Positions 31,865 to 40,982 of a stretch of 64,000 nucleotides of DNA are shown here, piece by piece. Positions within the stretch are counted from its first letter, which is position 1. Each line of letters begins with the position of its first letter. The stretch spans positions 62,001 to 126,000 of the forward strand of contig NZ_JYCN01000004.1 in assembly GCF_000876655.1 (NCBI RefSeq), in the 5' to 3' direction. The position numbers and the translations under genes are program-made. This stretch comes from Arthrobacter sp. SPG23. Its GTDB lineage: Bacteria; Actinomycetota; Actinomycetes; Actinomycetales; Micrococcaceae. The notes beneath the pieces are model-generated. The model was not told where the DNA came from and did no database searches. It saw only the letters and a program-made list of their open reading frames with translations.

Positions 31865-34204
31865 ATGACGCTTACAGCAAATGAACCCAGCACTTCCGGC
31901 ACGTCCGGCCCAGCCGGAGAAGCCTCCCAGCCGCTGACTGCCCAGGAGCAGCAGTGGGTGGACCAGTTCATGGACGAAACAACCCTGTTCCTCGGCCCGG
32001 ACCCGGCCATCATGCGAAGCCACCAGATCACGTCCCGCTCCGCCTACGAGGAAGAGTGCATCTCCAAGGGCGTGGACCCCATCAAAGTGGACCGCATCCG
32101 TAAGCGCCTGGCCGGCGCCCTGGATGAGGGCTACGAAATGTGCGAGGCCATGGGTGCCGCTCCAGGTGCCAAATGGGGGGACCTGACGACGGCGATCTAC
32201 ACCGCCGAAGGGGACGTCACGTACCTGTCATGCCACGGCGTGATCGCGTTCTCGGCGATCTTGCACCACCCGATCCGCTACATCATGAAGTACTGGAAGG
32301 ACGAGCCGACGGTGGGGATCAACCCCGGCGACGGATTCATCCACAATGACGCCTGGTACGGAAACGTCCACAACACTGACCAGTCCATGATCATGCCGAT
32401 CTTCCGCGGGGGAAAGATCATCGCCTGGGTCGCCGCGACCATCCACGAAGGCGAAAACGGGGCCTGCGAGCCCGGCGGCATGCCGTCAGGCTCCGAGACC
32501 CCGTTCGACGACGGACTCCGGATGTCCCCGTTCAAGATCGTTGAGAAGGGCGAGCTGCGCCGGGACCTGCTGACGTTCCTGCAGCACTCGGTTCGCGACC
32601 CCAAGCTGCAACTGGCTGACCTCAAGGTCAAGATCGGTGCCGTCCAGCGGATCCAGGAGCGGGTTGACAGCATCATCGACGAAGTGGGAGTGGAGACCTT
32701 CGTCGCTGCCCTGCGGGTCACCGTTGAAGACGTGGAACAGGAAGTCAAGCGCCGCATCAGTGAACTGCCGGATGGGACCGTGTCCTTCAACCAGTTCATG
32801 GACTCCACGCTCAAAGAGAACATCCTCATCAAGTTCGCCTGCAAGGTGACGGTCAAGGGTGACAAAATGACCGTGGACTTGAGGGGCACAGGCCCCGAAA
32901 TCCTCAACCGGGCCATCAACTCCCCGCTGTGCTCGGTCAAGTCGATGATGATGCAGGCGATCCTGGCATTCTGGTGGCCTGACCTGCCCCGCTGTACTTC
33001 GGCAATGTCGCCCATCGACATCATCTCGGATGAACACACGTGGGCCGACGCCGGTTACGACGCACCGATGGGGCAGTCGCTGCAGGCCTCGTTCCGGGGA
33101 TTCTCTGCCCTCCAGACAGCCTTTGCCAAGATGCAGTTCTCCAACCCGGAGAAGTTCTCCAATGTCCTGGCTCCGTGGTTCAACCAGATCAACACCTTCC
33201 TGTGGGGAGGCCTGACCCAGCACGGCGACCAGGTAGGAAACCTGTGTGCCGACCTCAACGGCATGGGCGGCGGTGCCAAGGCATTCCGCGACGGTGAAGA
33301 CGCCGTCTCACCGCTGTTCTGTGCCATGGCGGACACCGCTGAACAGGAAGTCATGGAAGAGGAAGTACCTTTCATGCAGCTGGTCAGCAAGCGGATCGTC
33401 CGGGACAACCAGGGCTTCGGCAAGAACAGCGGCGGCATGGGCTACGAGATGATTGTTGCCGCCGAGGGAACGCCGATGTGGGGCTTCATGACCGTGACCT
33501 CGGGGTCCAAGTTCTCGTCCGTCACCGGAATGTTCGGCGGCTACGGCTGCAGCACAACACCGCTGGCCATGGTCAAGGGCATCAACATCTACGACGTGAT
33601 CCGCAAGGACTCCAGCAAATTCGATTTGTCCATGGAGCGGATCATGAACGAGCAGCCCTATGAGGGCGGTAAGTACACCACTTCCCATATGGGGCTGCAG
33701 TTCGACGTCGCCAAGGACGGCGAGATGTACATGATCGCCCAGGGCTCCGGCGGGGGGTACGGCGACGTTCTGGAACGCGATCCGGAAGCGGTGGCCAAGG
33801 ACCTGGAACTCGGCCGCATTTCACCGAAGGTCGCCACCAGCATCTACGGCGTCGTCTGGGATCCCGAAACCTTCGTGGTGGACCAGGAGGCAACTGCACG
33901 GTTGCGCCACGACTCACGTCAGGCGCGGATCGCCCGCGGCAAGCCGTACAAGGAGTTCCTTGAGGGCTACGTGAAGACCGAGCCCCCGAAAGACCTGCTC
34001 TACTACGGGTCCTGGGGCGACGACACGGAGGAGCTCACCGCCACCCACTTCACCAACAACGGACCGGAACGGGTCAAGGCGACCATCGACAAGCTGCCGC
34101 TGATCATGCTTCCGGACCGCAGGGAAGTGAAGATCAGCGCACTGGAGGACCGGATCCGCGAGCTCGAACTCAAGCACGGGGAAGTTGTCCACCGTAAGTC
34201 CTAG
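31865..34204 (+). CDS. HyuB-like catalytic subunit of the carboxylase (AcxB-like)
   Basis: A 779-residue hydantoinase B/oxoprolinase family protein, close to the 776 residues of acetone carboxylase AcxB. The conserved metal-site region is GDGFIHNDAWYGNVHNTDQS (His160, Asp162 and His169 are candidate ligands), followed by GGKIIAWVAATIHEGENG. The C-terminal part carries YEMIVAAEGTPMWGFMT and a helical end DRIRELELKHGEV. In acetone carboxylase this subunit binds Mn and joins the phosphorylated enolate to CO2, giving acetoacetate. Ribosome binding site GAAGGAG. It follows the ATPase gene by 62 bases. Confidence 0.86.
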   Translation: MTLTANEPSTSGTSGPAGEASQPLTAQEQQWVDQFMDETTLFLGPDPAIMRSHQITSRSAYEEECISKGVDPIKVDRIRKRLAGALDEGYEMCEAMGAAPGAKWGDLTTAIYTAEGDVTYLSCHGVIAFSAILHHPIRYIMKYWKDEPTVGINPGDGFIHNDAWYGNVHNTDQSMIMPIFRGGKIIAWVAATIHEGENGACEPGGMPSGSETPFDDGLRMSPFKIVEKGELRRDLLTFLQHSVRDPKLQLADLKVKIGAVQRIQERVDSIIDEVGVETFVAALRVTVEDVEQEVKRRISELPDGTVSFNQFMDSTLKENILIKFACKVTVKGDKMTVDLRGTGPEILNRAINSPLCSVKSMMMQAILAFWWPDLPRCTSAMSPIDIISDEHTWADAGYDAPMGQSLQASFRGFSALQTAFAKMQFSNPEKFSNVLAPWFNQINTFLWGGLTQHGDQVGNLCADLNGMGGGAKAFRDGEDAVSPLFCAMADTAEQEVMEEEVPFMQLVSKRIVRDNQGFGKNSGGMGYEMIVAAEGTPMWGFMTVTSGSKFSSVTGMFGGYGCSTTPLAMVKGINIYDVIRKDSSKFDLSMERIMNEQPYEGGKYTTSHMGLQFDVAKDGEMYMIAQGSGGGYGDVLERDPEAVAKDLELGRISPKVATSIYGVVWDPETFVVDQEATARLRHDSRQARIARGKPYKEFLEGYVKTEPPKDLLYYGSWGDDTEELTATHFTNNGPERVKATIDKLPLIMLPDRREVKISALEDRIRELELKHGEVVHRKS

Positions 34205-34250
34205 CCCGTTTCGGGGCCTCCCGGCCCGGGACCGCAGCAACTCACGAAGC

Positions 34251-34295
34251 CTTCAGCGCCGCATCCTCCCCATCCAGGACGGTGCGGCGCTGAAG
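34251..34295. terminator. Stem-loop inside the operon, possible attenuator or processing site
   Basis: 13-bp perfect stem CTTCAGCGCCGCA / TGCGGCGCTGAAG with a 19-base loop, followed by TCCTTT, between the HyuB-like gene and the fifth gene. A partial terminator or 3'-end stabiliser here would lower expression of the fifth gene relative to the first four. Confidence 0.6.
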
Positions 34296-34328
34296 TCCTT
34301 TATCAGCCAAAGTATGGAGAAAGATGTC

Positions 34329-35150
34329 ATGACCACTTCCACAGCCACCACCCTCGCCAGCGTTGTTGCCTCCCCTCCGTCCGGGCGGCCGAAAGCCGTG
34401 GTGTTCGACCACCACGAGTACGCAGCTTCCGTGATTCTTCGCGGGCGGCCCGTCCCGTGGGACAACGCCACTGCGTACGCGGCTTTCTTCGCCCAGGCAC
34501 AGGGGCTGCTCCGGCCGGACGTGGCGCTCCTGGACCTGAACCGTTTGTACGGTCACCTGACAGCCGGCGACACCAGGCTCGAGGCCGGCATGGCGGCCAG
34601 ATCCCGGACAGGGTTCGCGCTGAGGACTTTGCTGGGGGACGAGGACCTTAACCGGGCGGTGCTGGACTTCGTCACCGTGTTCGCCAAGACAGCCCGCCAA
34701 CCCGTGGTGCTGCGCATCCCGTCGCCGATGATGTGGCTCAGGGGCACGCATCACCTGTCGGGTGCGGAGGACGCCAGCGACCTCGACGCCGACAACGCCG
34801 AGAATGCCTCCATGTATGTCAGTGACTGGCTGCGGGCGTTCGCGGGACTCCCCATCGCCGGCCTCCTGCTGGACAACCGGACCCCTGCCGGGGCCTCCAG
34901 CGGCGTGCACGTTCCGTTGGAGGCCTACACCCCGATTGCCAATCTGGCCGGCAACTACCGTTGGACGCTGGGGCAGCTCGACGACGACCAGGCGCGTCTG
35001 CACGGGGACGCTGCCGTTGGCGCCAATATTCCTGCAGGGTTCTGGCTGGAGCGGGACGTCGAACTCCCTGCCGGTGACTTCTACCTGGGCGAGATCCCCG
35101 GCGCCGCTTCGCCGGAGGTGGTCCTGGCCAGGCTGGAAATCCTGGGGTGA
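34329..35150 (+). CDS. Unassigned fifth gene of the carboxylase operon, candidate epsilon-like subunit
   Basis: A 273-residue soluble protein starting after GGAGAAAG. I recognise no domain. Visible segments: VVFDHHEYAASVILRGRPVP, LRPDVALLDLNRLYGHLTAG, VVLRIPSPMMWLRGTHHLSG, IAGLLLDNRTPAG and NYRWTLGQLDDDQARLHGDA. The gene order (HyuA-like, small zinc subunit, HyuA-like, HyuB-like, then this) parallels the five acetophenone carboxylase genes, whose fifth product (about 34 kDa) is a loosely bound essential epsilon subunit. Equivalence is inferred from position and size (about 29 kDa), not from sequence. It ends 11 bases before the stop of the convergent regulator. Confidence 0.55.
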   Translation: MTTSTATTLASVVASPPSGRPKAVVFDHHEYAASVILRGRPVPWDNATAYAAFFAQAQGLLRPDVALLDLNRLYGHLTAGDTRLEAGMAARSRTGFALRTLLGDEDLNRAVLDFVTVFAKTARQPVVLRIPSPMMWLRGTHHLSGAEDASDLDADNAENASMYVSDWLRAFAGLPIAGLLLDNRTPAGASSGVHVPLEAYTPIANLAGNYRWTLGQLDDDQARLHGDAAVGANIPAGFWLERDVELPAGDFYLGEIPGAASPEVVLARLEILG

Positions 35151-35161
35151 CTGACCCCGGG

Positions 35162-37966
35162 TTACTTCGGCGGGAGCAGGTGCCGGCGTCGGGCCTCTAC
35201 GACGCAGGCCCTTCTGTCGCTGACGCCGAGAGTGTTGAACAGGCTCTTGAGATACCACTTGACGGTGTTGATGCCCAGATGCAGCTCCTGGGCGATTTCG
35301 CGGTTGGACCGATCCTTCTCGACAAGGCGCAGGATCATCTGTTCGCGTTGCGACAGGCCTGGTTCCGGAACAGTGGTGCCCGCGCCGGTAGTGGGAGAGA
35401 GTGCCTCTGCAGGCCACCCGGCATCGCGGGTGGTCCTGGCCTGGGCATCCAGCCGGATGAGGATACTGAGGAAACGCGCTAGCTCGTGGCTGCTCCCTTC
35501 CGCGACGGGCTCGCGCCGGAGCCTGGCCGAGGTGGCGCGCACCAGCTCCAGGCAGCTTGCGCCGCCATCAAGCACGGGCCGGACCAGGCCCAGCCGGGAA
35601 CACGTCTCCAGGGCCGGCCGGAGCGTTGATTCGGCTTCCCCGCGGTTCCCCGCCTGTTCGAGGGCGGCCGCCAGCAGGATACGGGCATTCAGCTCTGCCC
35701 TCGGCCCCAGATAGGCTGCGGCCCGCGACAGCAGTCGGCGGGCCCCGTTCACCGTGTCCAGCTTGCCGGGGGAGTCCGGGCCTTCGTGCCCCGCGTCAGC
35801 CATGGCGGACCGCAGCTGCGTGGCCAGCCGGATCTGGTGCTTGGTCTCGGCCAGCCCTTCCAACCGTGGTCCGGTGGTGTCCGCCGGGTCCCGGGCGGCG
35901 CCCACCAGGGCACCATGGGGTTCGGCGTTGACAGGCCGGGGGCTGATTCCCAACTGCACGCGTTCCAGATTCATGGCCAGTTTGAGCCGGCTGAGGCCGA
36001 GACTGTCGGCCACCAGATCGCCTTCATCGAGTATTTCCCGCGCCCGCGGCGTGTCCCCCCGGAGTGCTTTGATCCTTGCCAGCGTCCCGTACGTGGACAA
36101 CATGAAGTCCACCACCCCGCCTTCGGAACCCAGCTCGCGGGTTTCCTCCAGCAACTTCTCGGCTTTGTCGAGTTCGCCGCGTTCGTACAGGAGCTGGCCC
36201 ATCATCGCTCCTGCCAGCCGCGCCGCATGCGAGTACCGCCCTGCCTTGCGGCGGCCGAGTTCCACCGCGGACGTGAAGTGCTGGTCCACGCTGTCCAGAT
36301 CGAGCAGGGCGTAGGCGGCAAGACCTGCGAAACAGTGTCCGTACACGCCGCTGAAGGGGCCGGAGGTGAGGCCGTGGAACTTCGCGGCCCAGCGCTGTTG
36401 TTCCAGTGCGAGAGGGTAATCGCCGTCGTGGATCTTCTTGAACGTTGAGACATTCGCGGCCACTGAGACGATCCAGGGCCGGAGCAGGTCCGCCTGGGCG
36501 AAGCACCTCTCGTCCAGTTCGTCCACGTGATTCACCCGGTCGCTGTACATGTCGATGCAGCTCTGCACCACCAGCCCTTCGACGTCCAGTTCAAAACGGT
36601 CGTGATCGGTCAGCGTCGCATCGGAGGGCATCACGGCTTCGGCCCGGTCCAGGGCACTCTGCGCCGCTGCAGATTGGTGGAGCAGCGTATGGGCCCACGA
36701 TATCGCCGTCTGGAGACGGGCTTGGCCGGCCACGTGGTCAGCGGGGATCTTGCCGACAAGAGCCAACAGGGTGGACATGCTGGAGTGTTCCACCAGCCAC
36801 ATTGCACGGAATTCGACAATTTCCACCGCGAGCTCAACGTCCCCGGCGGCGAGCGCATGGTCCACTGCGTCGCTGGGGAACCCGTTTTCCGAATACCAGC
36901 GGGCCGCGATCAGGTTCAATTCCTTGGTCCGGCCCGGGTAATCGCGCTCCAGGCGGCGGCGCAGGTAGTCCTCAAACAGGTGGTGATAGCGGTACCACGT
37001 GCCGTCCTCGTCAAGCGGCTGCAGGAAAAGGTCCTGTGCCTGGATCTTCTCCAGCATTGCCTGGCCCAGTTCCACCCCCGAGAGGGCTGACGCCAGCCCC
37101 GCGCACAGCCGCTCCGGAACCGACGTCATCAGGAGGAAGTCCAGCGTCTCGGGGTCGAGGGTGTCGAGGACGTTTTCAGCCAGATATTCACCGATGGACG
37201 CGTGCCTGCCGGAGAGCCGTTCGATCAGCTCGGAGGCCTCGCGGTGGTCCCTCAGGGACAGGGAAACCAGCTGCAACGCAGCGATCCAGCCCTCGGTCGT
37301 CCGGTGGAGGCTGGCCACGTCTCCCGCGTCCAGATCGAGCCGGTTGATGCCTACCAGGAAGTCCTGGGATTCATTTTCATCGAACCTCAGCGCGACCGCG
37401 TCCACTTCGACCAACTGGTCCCGCACCATCAGCCGGCCCAGTGGCAGGCCCGAGCGCGTACGGCTGGTGATGATGAAGGACAGATGTGAACCGCCGGCTT
37501 CGAGCAGCCGTTCCACCACCGCCCGGGTTCGGGGCTCCGTGACCAGGTGCCAGTCATCCAGGGTGATGACGATGTCCCGGCCGGCTTCATCGATGGCGTT
37601 GATGAGTGCGGGAACCACGTATTGCTCGGCGTCGTCGGGACGCTCCTCCAGCAACTGCTGCAGTTCCTCCTCGAGTCCGGGCCAGGCTTTCCGGATTGCC
37701 TGCAGCAGATGGGAAAGGAACCAGATGGTGTTGTTGTCGTCCCGGTCCAGGGACAACCAGACGGTAACGAGGCCCTGGGAGGCCAAATTTTCCATCCATT
37801 GGGCGGCAAGGGTCGACTTGCCAAAGCCAGCGGGGGCATGGATCAACGCCAGCCGCCGTTTCCGGTCCGAGTGGAGCATCTCGGTCAGCCGGGTGCGATG
37901 AACCCACTGTCCAACCGGCTCGGGCGCGCGGAACTTGCTTGACGCACTGGGTGGTCCTGTCGGCAT
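35162..37966 (-). CDS. MalT-like LuxR-family ATP-dependent transcriptional activator
   Basis: A 934-residue STAND-type regulator. The ATPase domain carries Walker A HAPAGFGKST and Walker B IVITLDDWHL. A long winged-helix/TPR sensor region follows, and the C-terminal LuxR HTH is LSQREQMILRLVEKDRSNRE ... INTVKWYLKSLFNTLGV. Ligand and ATP binding should drive oligomerisation and promoter activation. The start after AAGGAGGTGGCGG is far better than the longer frame. Placed convergent to the carboxylase operon and downstream of the thiolase on its own strand, it is the obvious candidate activator of the island. Proteobacterial acetone carboxylase is instead controlled by the sigma54 activator AcxR. 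Confidence 0.88.
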   Translation of the reverse strand: MPTGPPSASSKFRAPEPVGQWVHRTRLTEMLHSDRKRRLALIHAPAGFGKSTLAAQWMENLASQGLVTVWLSLDRDDNNTIWFLSHLLQAIRKAWPGLEEELQQLLEERPDDAEQYVVPALINAIDEAGRDIVITLDDWHLVTEPRTRAVVERLLEAGGSHLSFIITSRTRSGLPLGRLMVRDQLVEVDAVALRFDENESQDFLVGINRLDLDAGDVASLHRTTEGWIAALQLVSLSLRDHREASELIERLSGRHASIGEYLAENVLDTLDPETLDFLLMTSVPERLCAGLASALSGVELGQAMLEKIQAQDLFLQPLDEDGTWYRYHHLFEDYLRRRLERDYPGRTKELNLIAARWYSENGFPSDAVDHALAAGDVELAVEIVEFRAMWLVEHSSMSTLLALVGKIPADHVAGQARLQTAISWAHTLLHQSAAAQSALDRAEAVMPSDATLTDHDRFELDVEGLVVQSCIDMYSDRVNHVDELDERCFAQADLLRPWIVSVAANVSTFKKIHDGDYPLALEQQRWAAKFHGLTSGPFSGVYGHCFAGLAAYALLDLDSVDQHFTSAVELGRRKAGRYSHAARLAGAMMGQLLYERGELDKAEKLLEETRELGSEGGVVDFMLSTYGTLARIKALRGDTPRAREILDEGDLVADSLGLSRLKLAMNLERVQLGISPRPVNAEPHGALVGAARDPADTTGPRLEGLAETKHQIRLATQLRSAMADAGHEGPDSPGKLDTVNGARRLLSRAAAYLGPRAELNARILLAAALEQAGNRGEAESTLRPALETCSRLGLVRPVLDGGASCLELVRATSARLRREPVAEGSSHELARFLSILIRLDAQARTTRDAGWPAEALSPTTGAGTTVPEPGLSQREQMILRLVEKDRSNREIAQELHLGINTVKWYLKSLFNTLGVSDRRACVVEARRRHLLPPK

Positions 37967-38105
37967 CCGCCACCTCCTTGTGGTCCGGCGTTTGCCGGGA
38001 ATGCATTTGGCCCTCTGAAATCCTATGGGAACCGCGGCATCATAGACAGCGGTGACCCCTTCCTGCTCTTTCCTGCGGTTCCCGGACCCCCGCAGGTTGG
38101 TTCCC

Positions 38106-39292
38106 CTAGACCGCCTCAAGCACGCTGACGTAGTTGGCGATGCCCACTCCACCCATGTTCTGCACGGCGGCGCGGCGCGGGGTGGCCAGCTGCATGGCGC
38201 CGGCGGTTCCGGTGAGCTGCATGGCGGCGATCACGTGCTGGGAGACGCCGGTGGCACCCACGGGGTGGCCCTTGGCCTTGAGCCCGCCGGAGACGTTGAT
38301 GGGCAGCTTGCCGTCCTTGAAGACCCAGCCTTCCTCAATAGCGCGGGTCCCCTGGCCGGGTTCGGTCAGTCCCATGGCCTCGTACATCAGCAGCTCGGCG
38401 ATGGTGAAGCAGTCGTGCACTTCGGCGAAGTCCAGGTCTTCAAGCCCGACGCCGGCCATCCCCAGCGCGCGCTGCCAGGACGCCCGCGTCGCCGCAAACG
38501 CCGTGGGGTCGCGGCGCTCGGCGGGGAAGAAATCGTTCGCATGGCCGAAGCCGGCGAGCCGCACCGGGGCGGTGGCCCCGCCGGTGGGCGAGACGGAAAG
38601 CACGACGGCGGCGGCGCCGTCGGACACGGGGGAGCAGTCGGTGCGGCGCAGAGGGTCGGCCACCATCGGATTCTTGTCCGAAACGGTGCGGCAGAATTCC
38701 TCGCCGAGGTCCTTGCGGAGCTGGGCGTAAGGGTTGTCCACGCCGTTGCGGTGGTTCTTCGCGGCGATCGTTCCCAGGACGTCGGATACCGGTCCATAGC
38801 GCTTCTCGTAATGCTTGGCCACCTCGGCGAACAGGCCGGTGAAGCCGGTGGTGGAGGTTTTGCCGGCCATGTCGTAGTCCGCGCCGAGCAGGGCCGCCCC
38901 CCACGACGTCGGCGCCGGCCTGGGTCATCTTCTCGGCGCCGATCACGAGGACGGTCTTCGCGGTACCGGCCAGCAGGGACTTGGTGCCCTGCTGGAACGC
39001 GGCCGATCCGGAGGCGCAGGCGTTCTCCACCCGCGTGGACGGGACGTTGGCGAGCTGCTCCGAGACCTGCAGGGCCAGCGAGGACGGGAACGCCAGCGGC
39101 ATCATGCCGGAGTTGAACTGGCCGAGGTAGATCTCGTCAATCTGGCCCGGCTCGATCCCGGCGTTGCCGATCGCCTCCGTGGCAACCTGGACGATCAGGG
39201 ACTCCAGGGTCTCGTCCGTGAGTTTGCCGAAGCGGCTGTGGCCCCAGCCGGTGAGCAGGATATCTTTTTCCGAATTGTTCGCGCAGGCTCAT
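38106..39292 (-). pseudogene. SCP-x-type acetyl-CoA acetyltransferase/thiolase, two apparent frameshifts
   Basis: Reading with two bases removed gives a 394-residue thiolase of normal length: [20 protein letters not shown], the catalytic Cys region ENACASGSAAF, then HDCFTIAELLMYEAMGL and GGLKAKGHPVGATG. The first break is an extra A in a five-A run (39265-39269 as T on the plus strand). The second is an extra G in a six-G run (38897-38902 as C). Both sit in homopolymers, so assembly error is as likely as real decay. The ATG overlaps the CoA-transferase stop as ATGA, indicating translational coupling. Role: acetoacetyl-CoA + CoA -> two acetyl-CoA. SCP-x-like, unlike PcaF. Confidence 0.85.
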
Positions 39293-39978
39293 GCTGTGGC
39301 TCCTTCAAGGGTGGGGGTTGAGTCGAGGGAAGGGGCGACGTCGAACGCGGCTTCGGTCTTCCCGCGGATCTCGTCGACGGTGACGCCGGGGGCGAGGCGG
39401 GTCAGCGTGAGCTGCCGGCCGCCGTCGTCCGTCTTGTCAAGGTCAAAGACCGCGAGGTCGCTGATGATCCGGTCAACGCAGCTCAGCCCGGTGAGGGGCA
39501 GGGTGCATTCGGTGACAATCTTGGCGGTGCCGTCCTTGGCGTTGTGTTCGGTGAGGACCACGACGCGCGGGGTGCCGGCCACGAGGTCCATGGCGCCGCC
39601 CATGCCCTTGACCATCTTGCCCGGGATGGTCCAGTTGGCGAGGTCGCCGCTGCCGGAGACCTGCATGGCGCCGAGGATGGCCACCTTCACGTGGCCGCCG
39701 CGGATCATTCCGAAGGAGGCGGCGGAGTCGAAAATGCTGCCGCCGGGCAGCACCGTGACCGTTTGCTTTCCGGCGTTGATCAGGTCCGCGTCCTCCTCGC
39801 CCTCGTAGGGGAAAGGTCCCATGCCGAGCAGGCCGTTCTCGCTCTGGAGGACGACGCGGACGCCGTCGGGCAGGTTGTTGGCCACCAGCGTGGGGATGCC
39901 GATGCCGAGGTTCACGTAGTCGCCGTCGTTCAGTTCTTCGGCCGCGATGGCAGCCATTTCATCCCTGGTCCAGGCCAT
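39289..39978 (-). CDS. scoB: 3-oxoacid CoA-transferase subunit B
   Basis: A 229-residue protein. The active-site Glu lies in [52 protein letters not shown] and [16 protein letters not shown] are the conserved class I CoA-transferase blocks. With subunit A it moves CoA from succinyl-CoA to acetoacetate (or to 3-oxoadipate in the PcaIJ homologues). The linked carboxylase makes acetoacetate the likelier acceptor. It lies between subunit A (about 85-base gap) and the thiolase (ATGA overlap). Confidence 0.9.
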   Translation of the reverse strand: MAWTRDEMAAIAAEELNDGDYVNLGIGIPTLVANNLPDGVRVVLQSENGLLGMGPFPYEGEEDADLINAGKQTVTVLPGGSIFDSAASFGMIRGGHVKVAILGAMQVSGSGDLANWTIPGKMVKGMGGAMDLVAGTPRVVVLTEHNAKDGTAKIVTECTLPLTGLSCVDRIISDLAVFDLDKTDDGGRQLTLTRLAPGVTVDEIRGKTEAAFDVAPSLDSTPTLEGATA

Positions 39979-40063
39979 GGGGTTCTCCTTGGGTTCTTGA
40001 AGTCTTTTAGGGCGGGGCTTAAGTGTTCGTTCGCGCTGCGGCGCCGGGCCGGAGCGCCGGCTG

Positions 40064-40783
40064 TCAGACGGGAACCGGCTCGGCGGCGCGGGAGCGTACC
40101 GTGCGCTGTTCGATGTCCTTGACCCTGTCGCTGGCCTGCACCAGGCGCTGGACGAAGACGCCGGGGGTGATGATGTGGTTGGGGTCCAGCTGGCCGGGCT
40201 CCACGATCACCTCCGCCTCGGCGACCGTCACCGCACCGGCCGTGGCCACCACCGGGTTGAAGTTGCGGGCGGTGTAGCGGTAGATCAAATTGCCGTCGGT
40301 ATCTGCGGTGTGCGCGTGGACCAGTGCGACGTCGGCCAGGATGGCGCGCTCCTGGACGTACGTTTCGCCGTCGAACTCCGCGAGCGGCTTCCCCTCGGCG
40401 ACGAGGGTGCCCACACCGGTCTTGGTGAAGAACGCCGGGATGCCGGCGCCGCCGGCGCGGAGGCGCTCGGCGAGGGTGCCCTGCGGGGTGAACTCCACTT
40501 CCAGCTTGCCGGCGAGGTACTGCTCGGCGAAGAGCTTGTTCTCGCCCACATAGGAGGCGATCACCTTGCGGACCTGTCCGGCTTCGATCAGGATGCCGAG
40601 GCCTTTGCCGTCCACGCCCATGTTGTTGGACACCACGGTGAGGTCCCTGACGCCGGAATCGCGGACGGCCTCGATCAGGTCCGCCGGGATGCCGCTGAGG
40701 CCAAAGCCTCCGACGGCGAGCGTCATGCCGTCCCGCAGTACGTCCTGGAGCGCGGCGGCCGCGCCGGATTTCACCTTTGACAT
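40064..40783 (-). CDS. scoA: 3-oxoacid CoA-transferase subunit A
   Basis: A 239-residue protein with [57 protein letters not shown] and VELTPQGT-like [20 protein letters not shown], all diagnostic for class I CoA-transferase A subunits. First gene of the subunit A / subunit B / thiolase unit, possibly continuing into the MalT-like regulator. A perfect inverted repeat lies just upstream of the start and probably operates its promoter. Divergent from the IclR gene. Confidence 0.9.
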   Translation of the reverse strand: MSKVKSGAAAALQDVLRDGMTLAVGGFGLSGIPADLIEAVRDSGVRDLTVVSNNMGVDGKGLGILIEAGQVRKVIASYVGENKLFAEQYLAGKLEVEFTPQGTLAERLRAGGAGIPAFFTKTGVGTLVAEGKPLAEFDGETYVQERAILADVALVHAHTADTDGNLIYRYTARNFNPVVATAGAVTVAEAEVIVEPGQLDPNHIITPGVFVQRLVQASDRVKDIEQRTVRSRAAEPVPV

Positions 40784-40811
40784 TGCATCTCCTCATTGAG
40801 CTTTAAAGCAA

Positions 40812-40824
40812 TCCACTTTGTGGA
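40812..40824. promoter_or_regulatory. Perfect inverted repeat, candidate IclR operator (scoA side)
   Basis: TCCAC-TTT-GTGGA, 29 bases before the scoA start. A second, related palindrome lies about 110 bases away near the IclR gene; both fit TCCAY-NNN-RTGGA. Confidence 0.55.
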
Positions 40825-40931
40825 CTGTTCCTCTGGTGTTGGAGCCTACGGTGCCGAAATGGGCACTGTCAATGGACGATTTTGCCCTAAACGGCAGCAT
40901 TTTTACAGTGTGGACGGTAGGCTTGTGAGGG

Positions 40932-40944
40932 TCCATAATATGGA
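40932..40944. promoter_or_regulatory. Inverted repeat, candidate IclR operator (regulator side)
   Basis: TCCAT-AAT-ATGGA, 39 bases before the IclR start. It shares the TCCA...TGGA arms with the scoA-side site, so one regulator could hold both promoters and control itself. Confidence 0.55.
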
Positions 40945-40982
40945 TAGTTTGGGTGGATCTAACGCAAAGTCCGAGGAAAAAG

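Noticed and set aside
27230-34204. Hydantoinase or 5-oxoprolinase operon
   Set aside because: HyuA/HyuB similarity alone would allow it, but the zinc-ribbon gamma subunit and the AcxB-like length are specific to ketone carboxylases.
38106-40783. Beta-ketoadipate lower pathway (PcaI-PcaJ-PcaF) with PcaR-type regulator
   Set aside because: The CoA-transferase fits either role, but the thiolase is SCP-x-like rather than PcaF-like, no other protocatechuate genes are present, and the carboxylase operon beside it supplies a 3-oxoacid.
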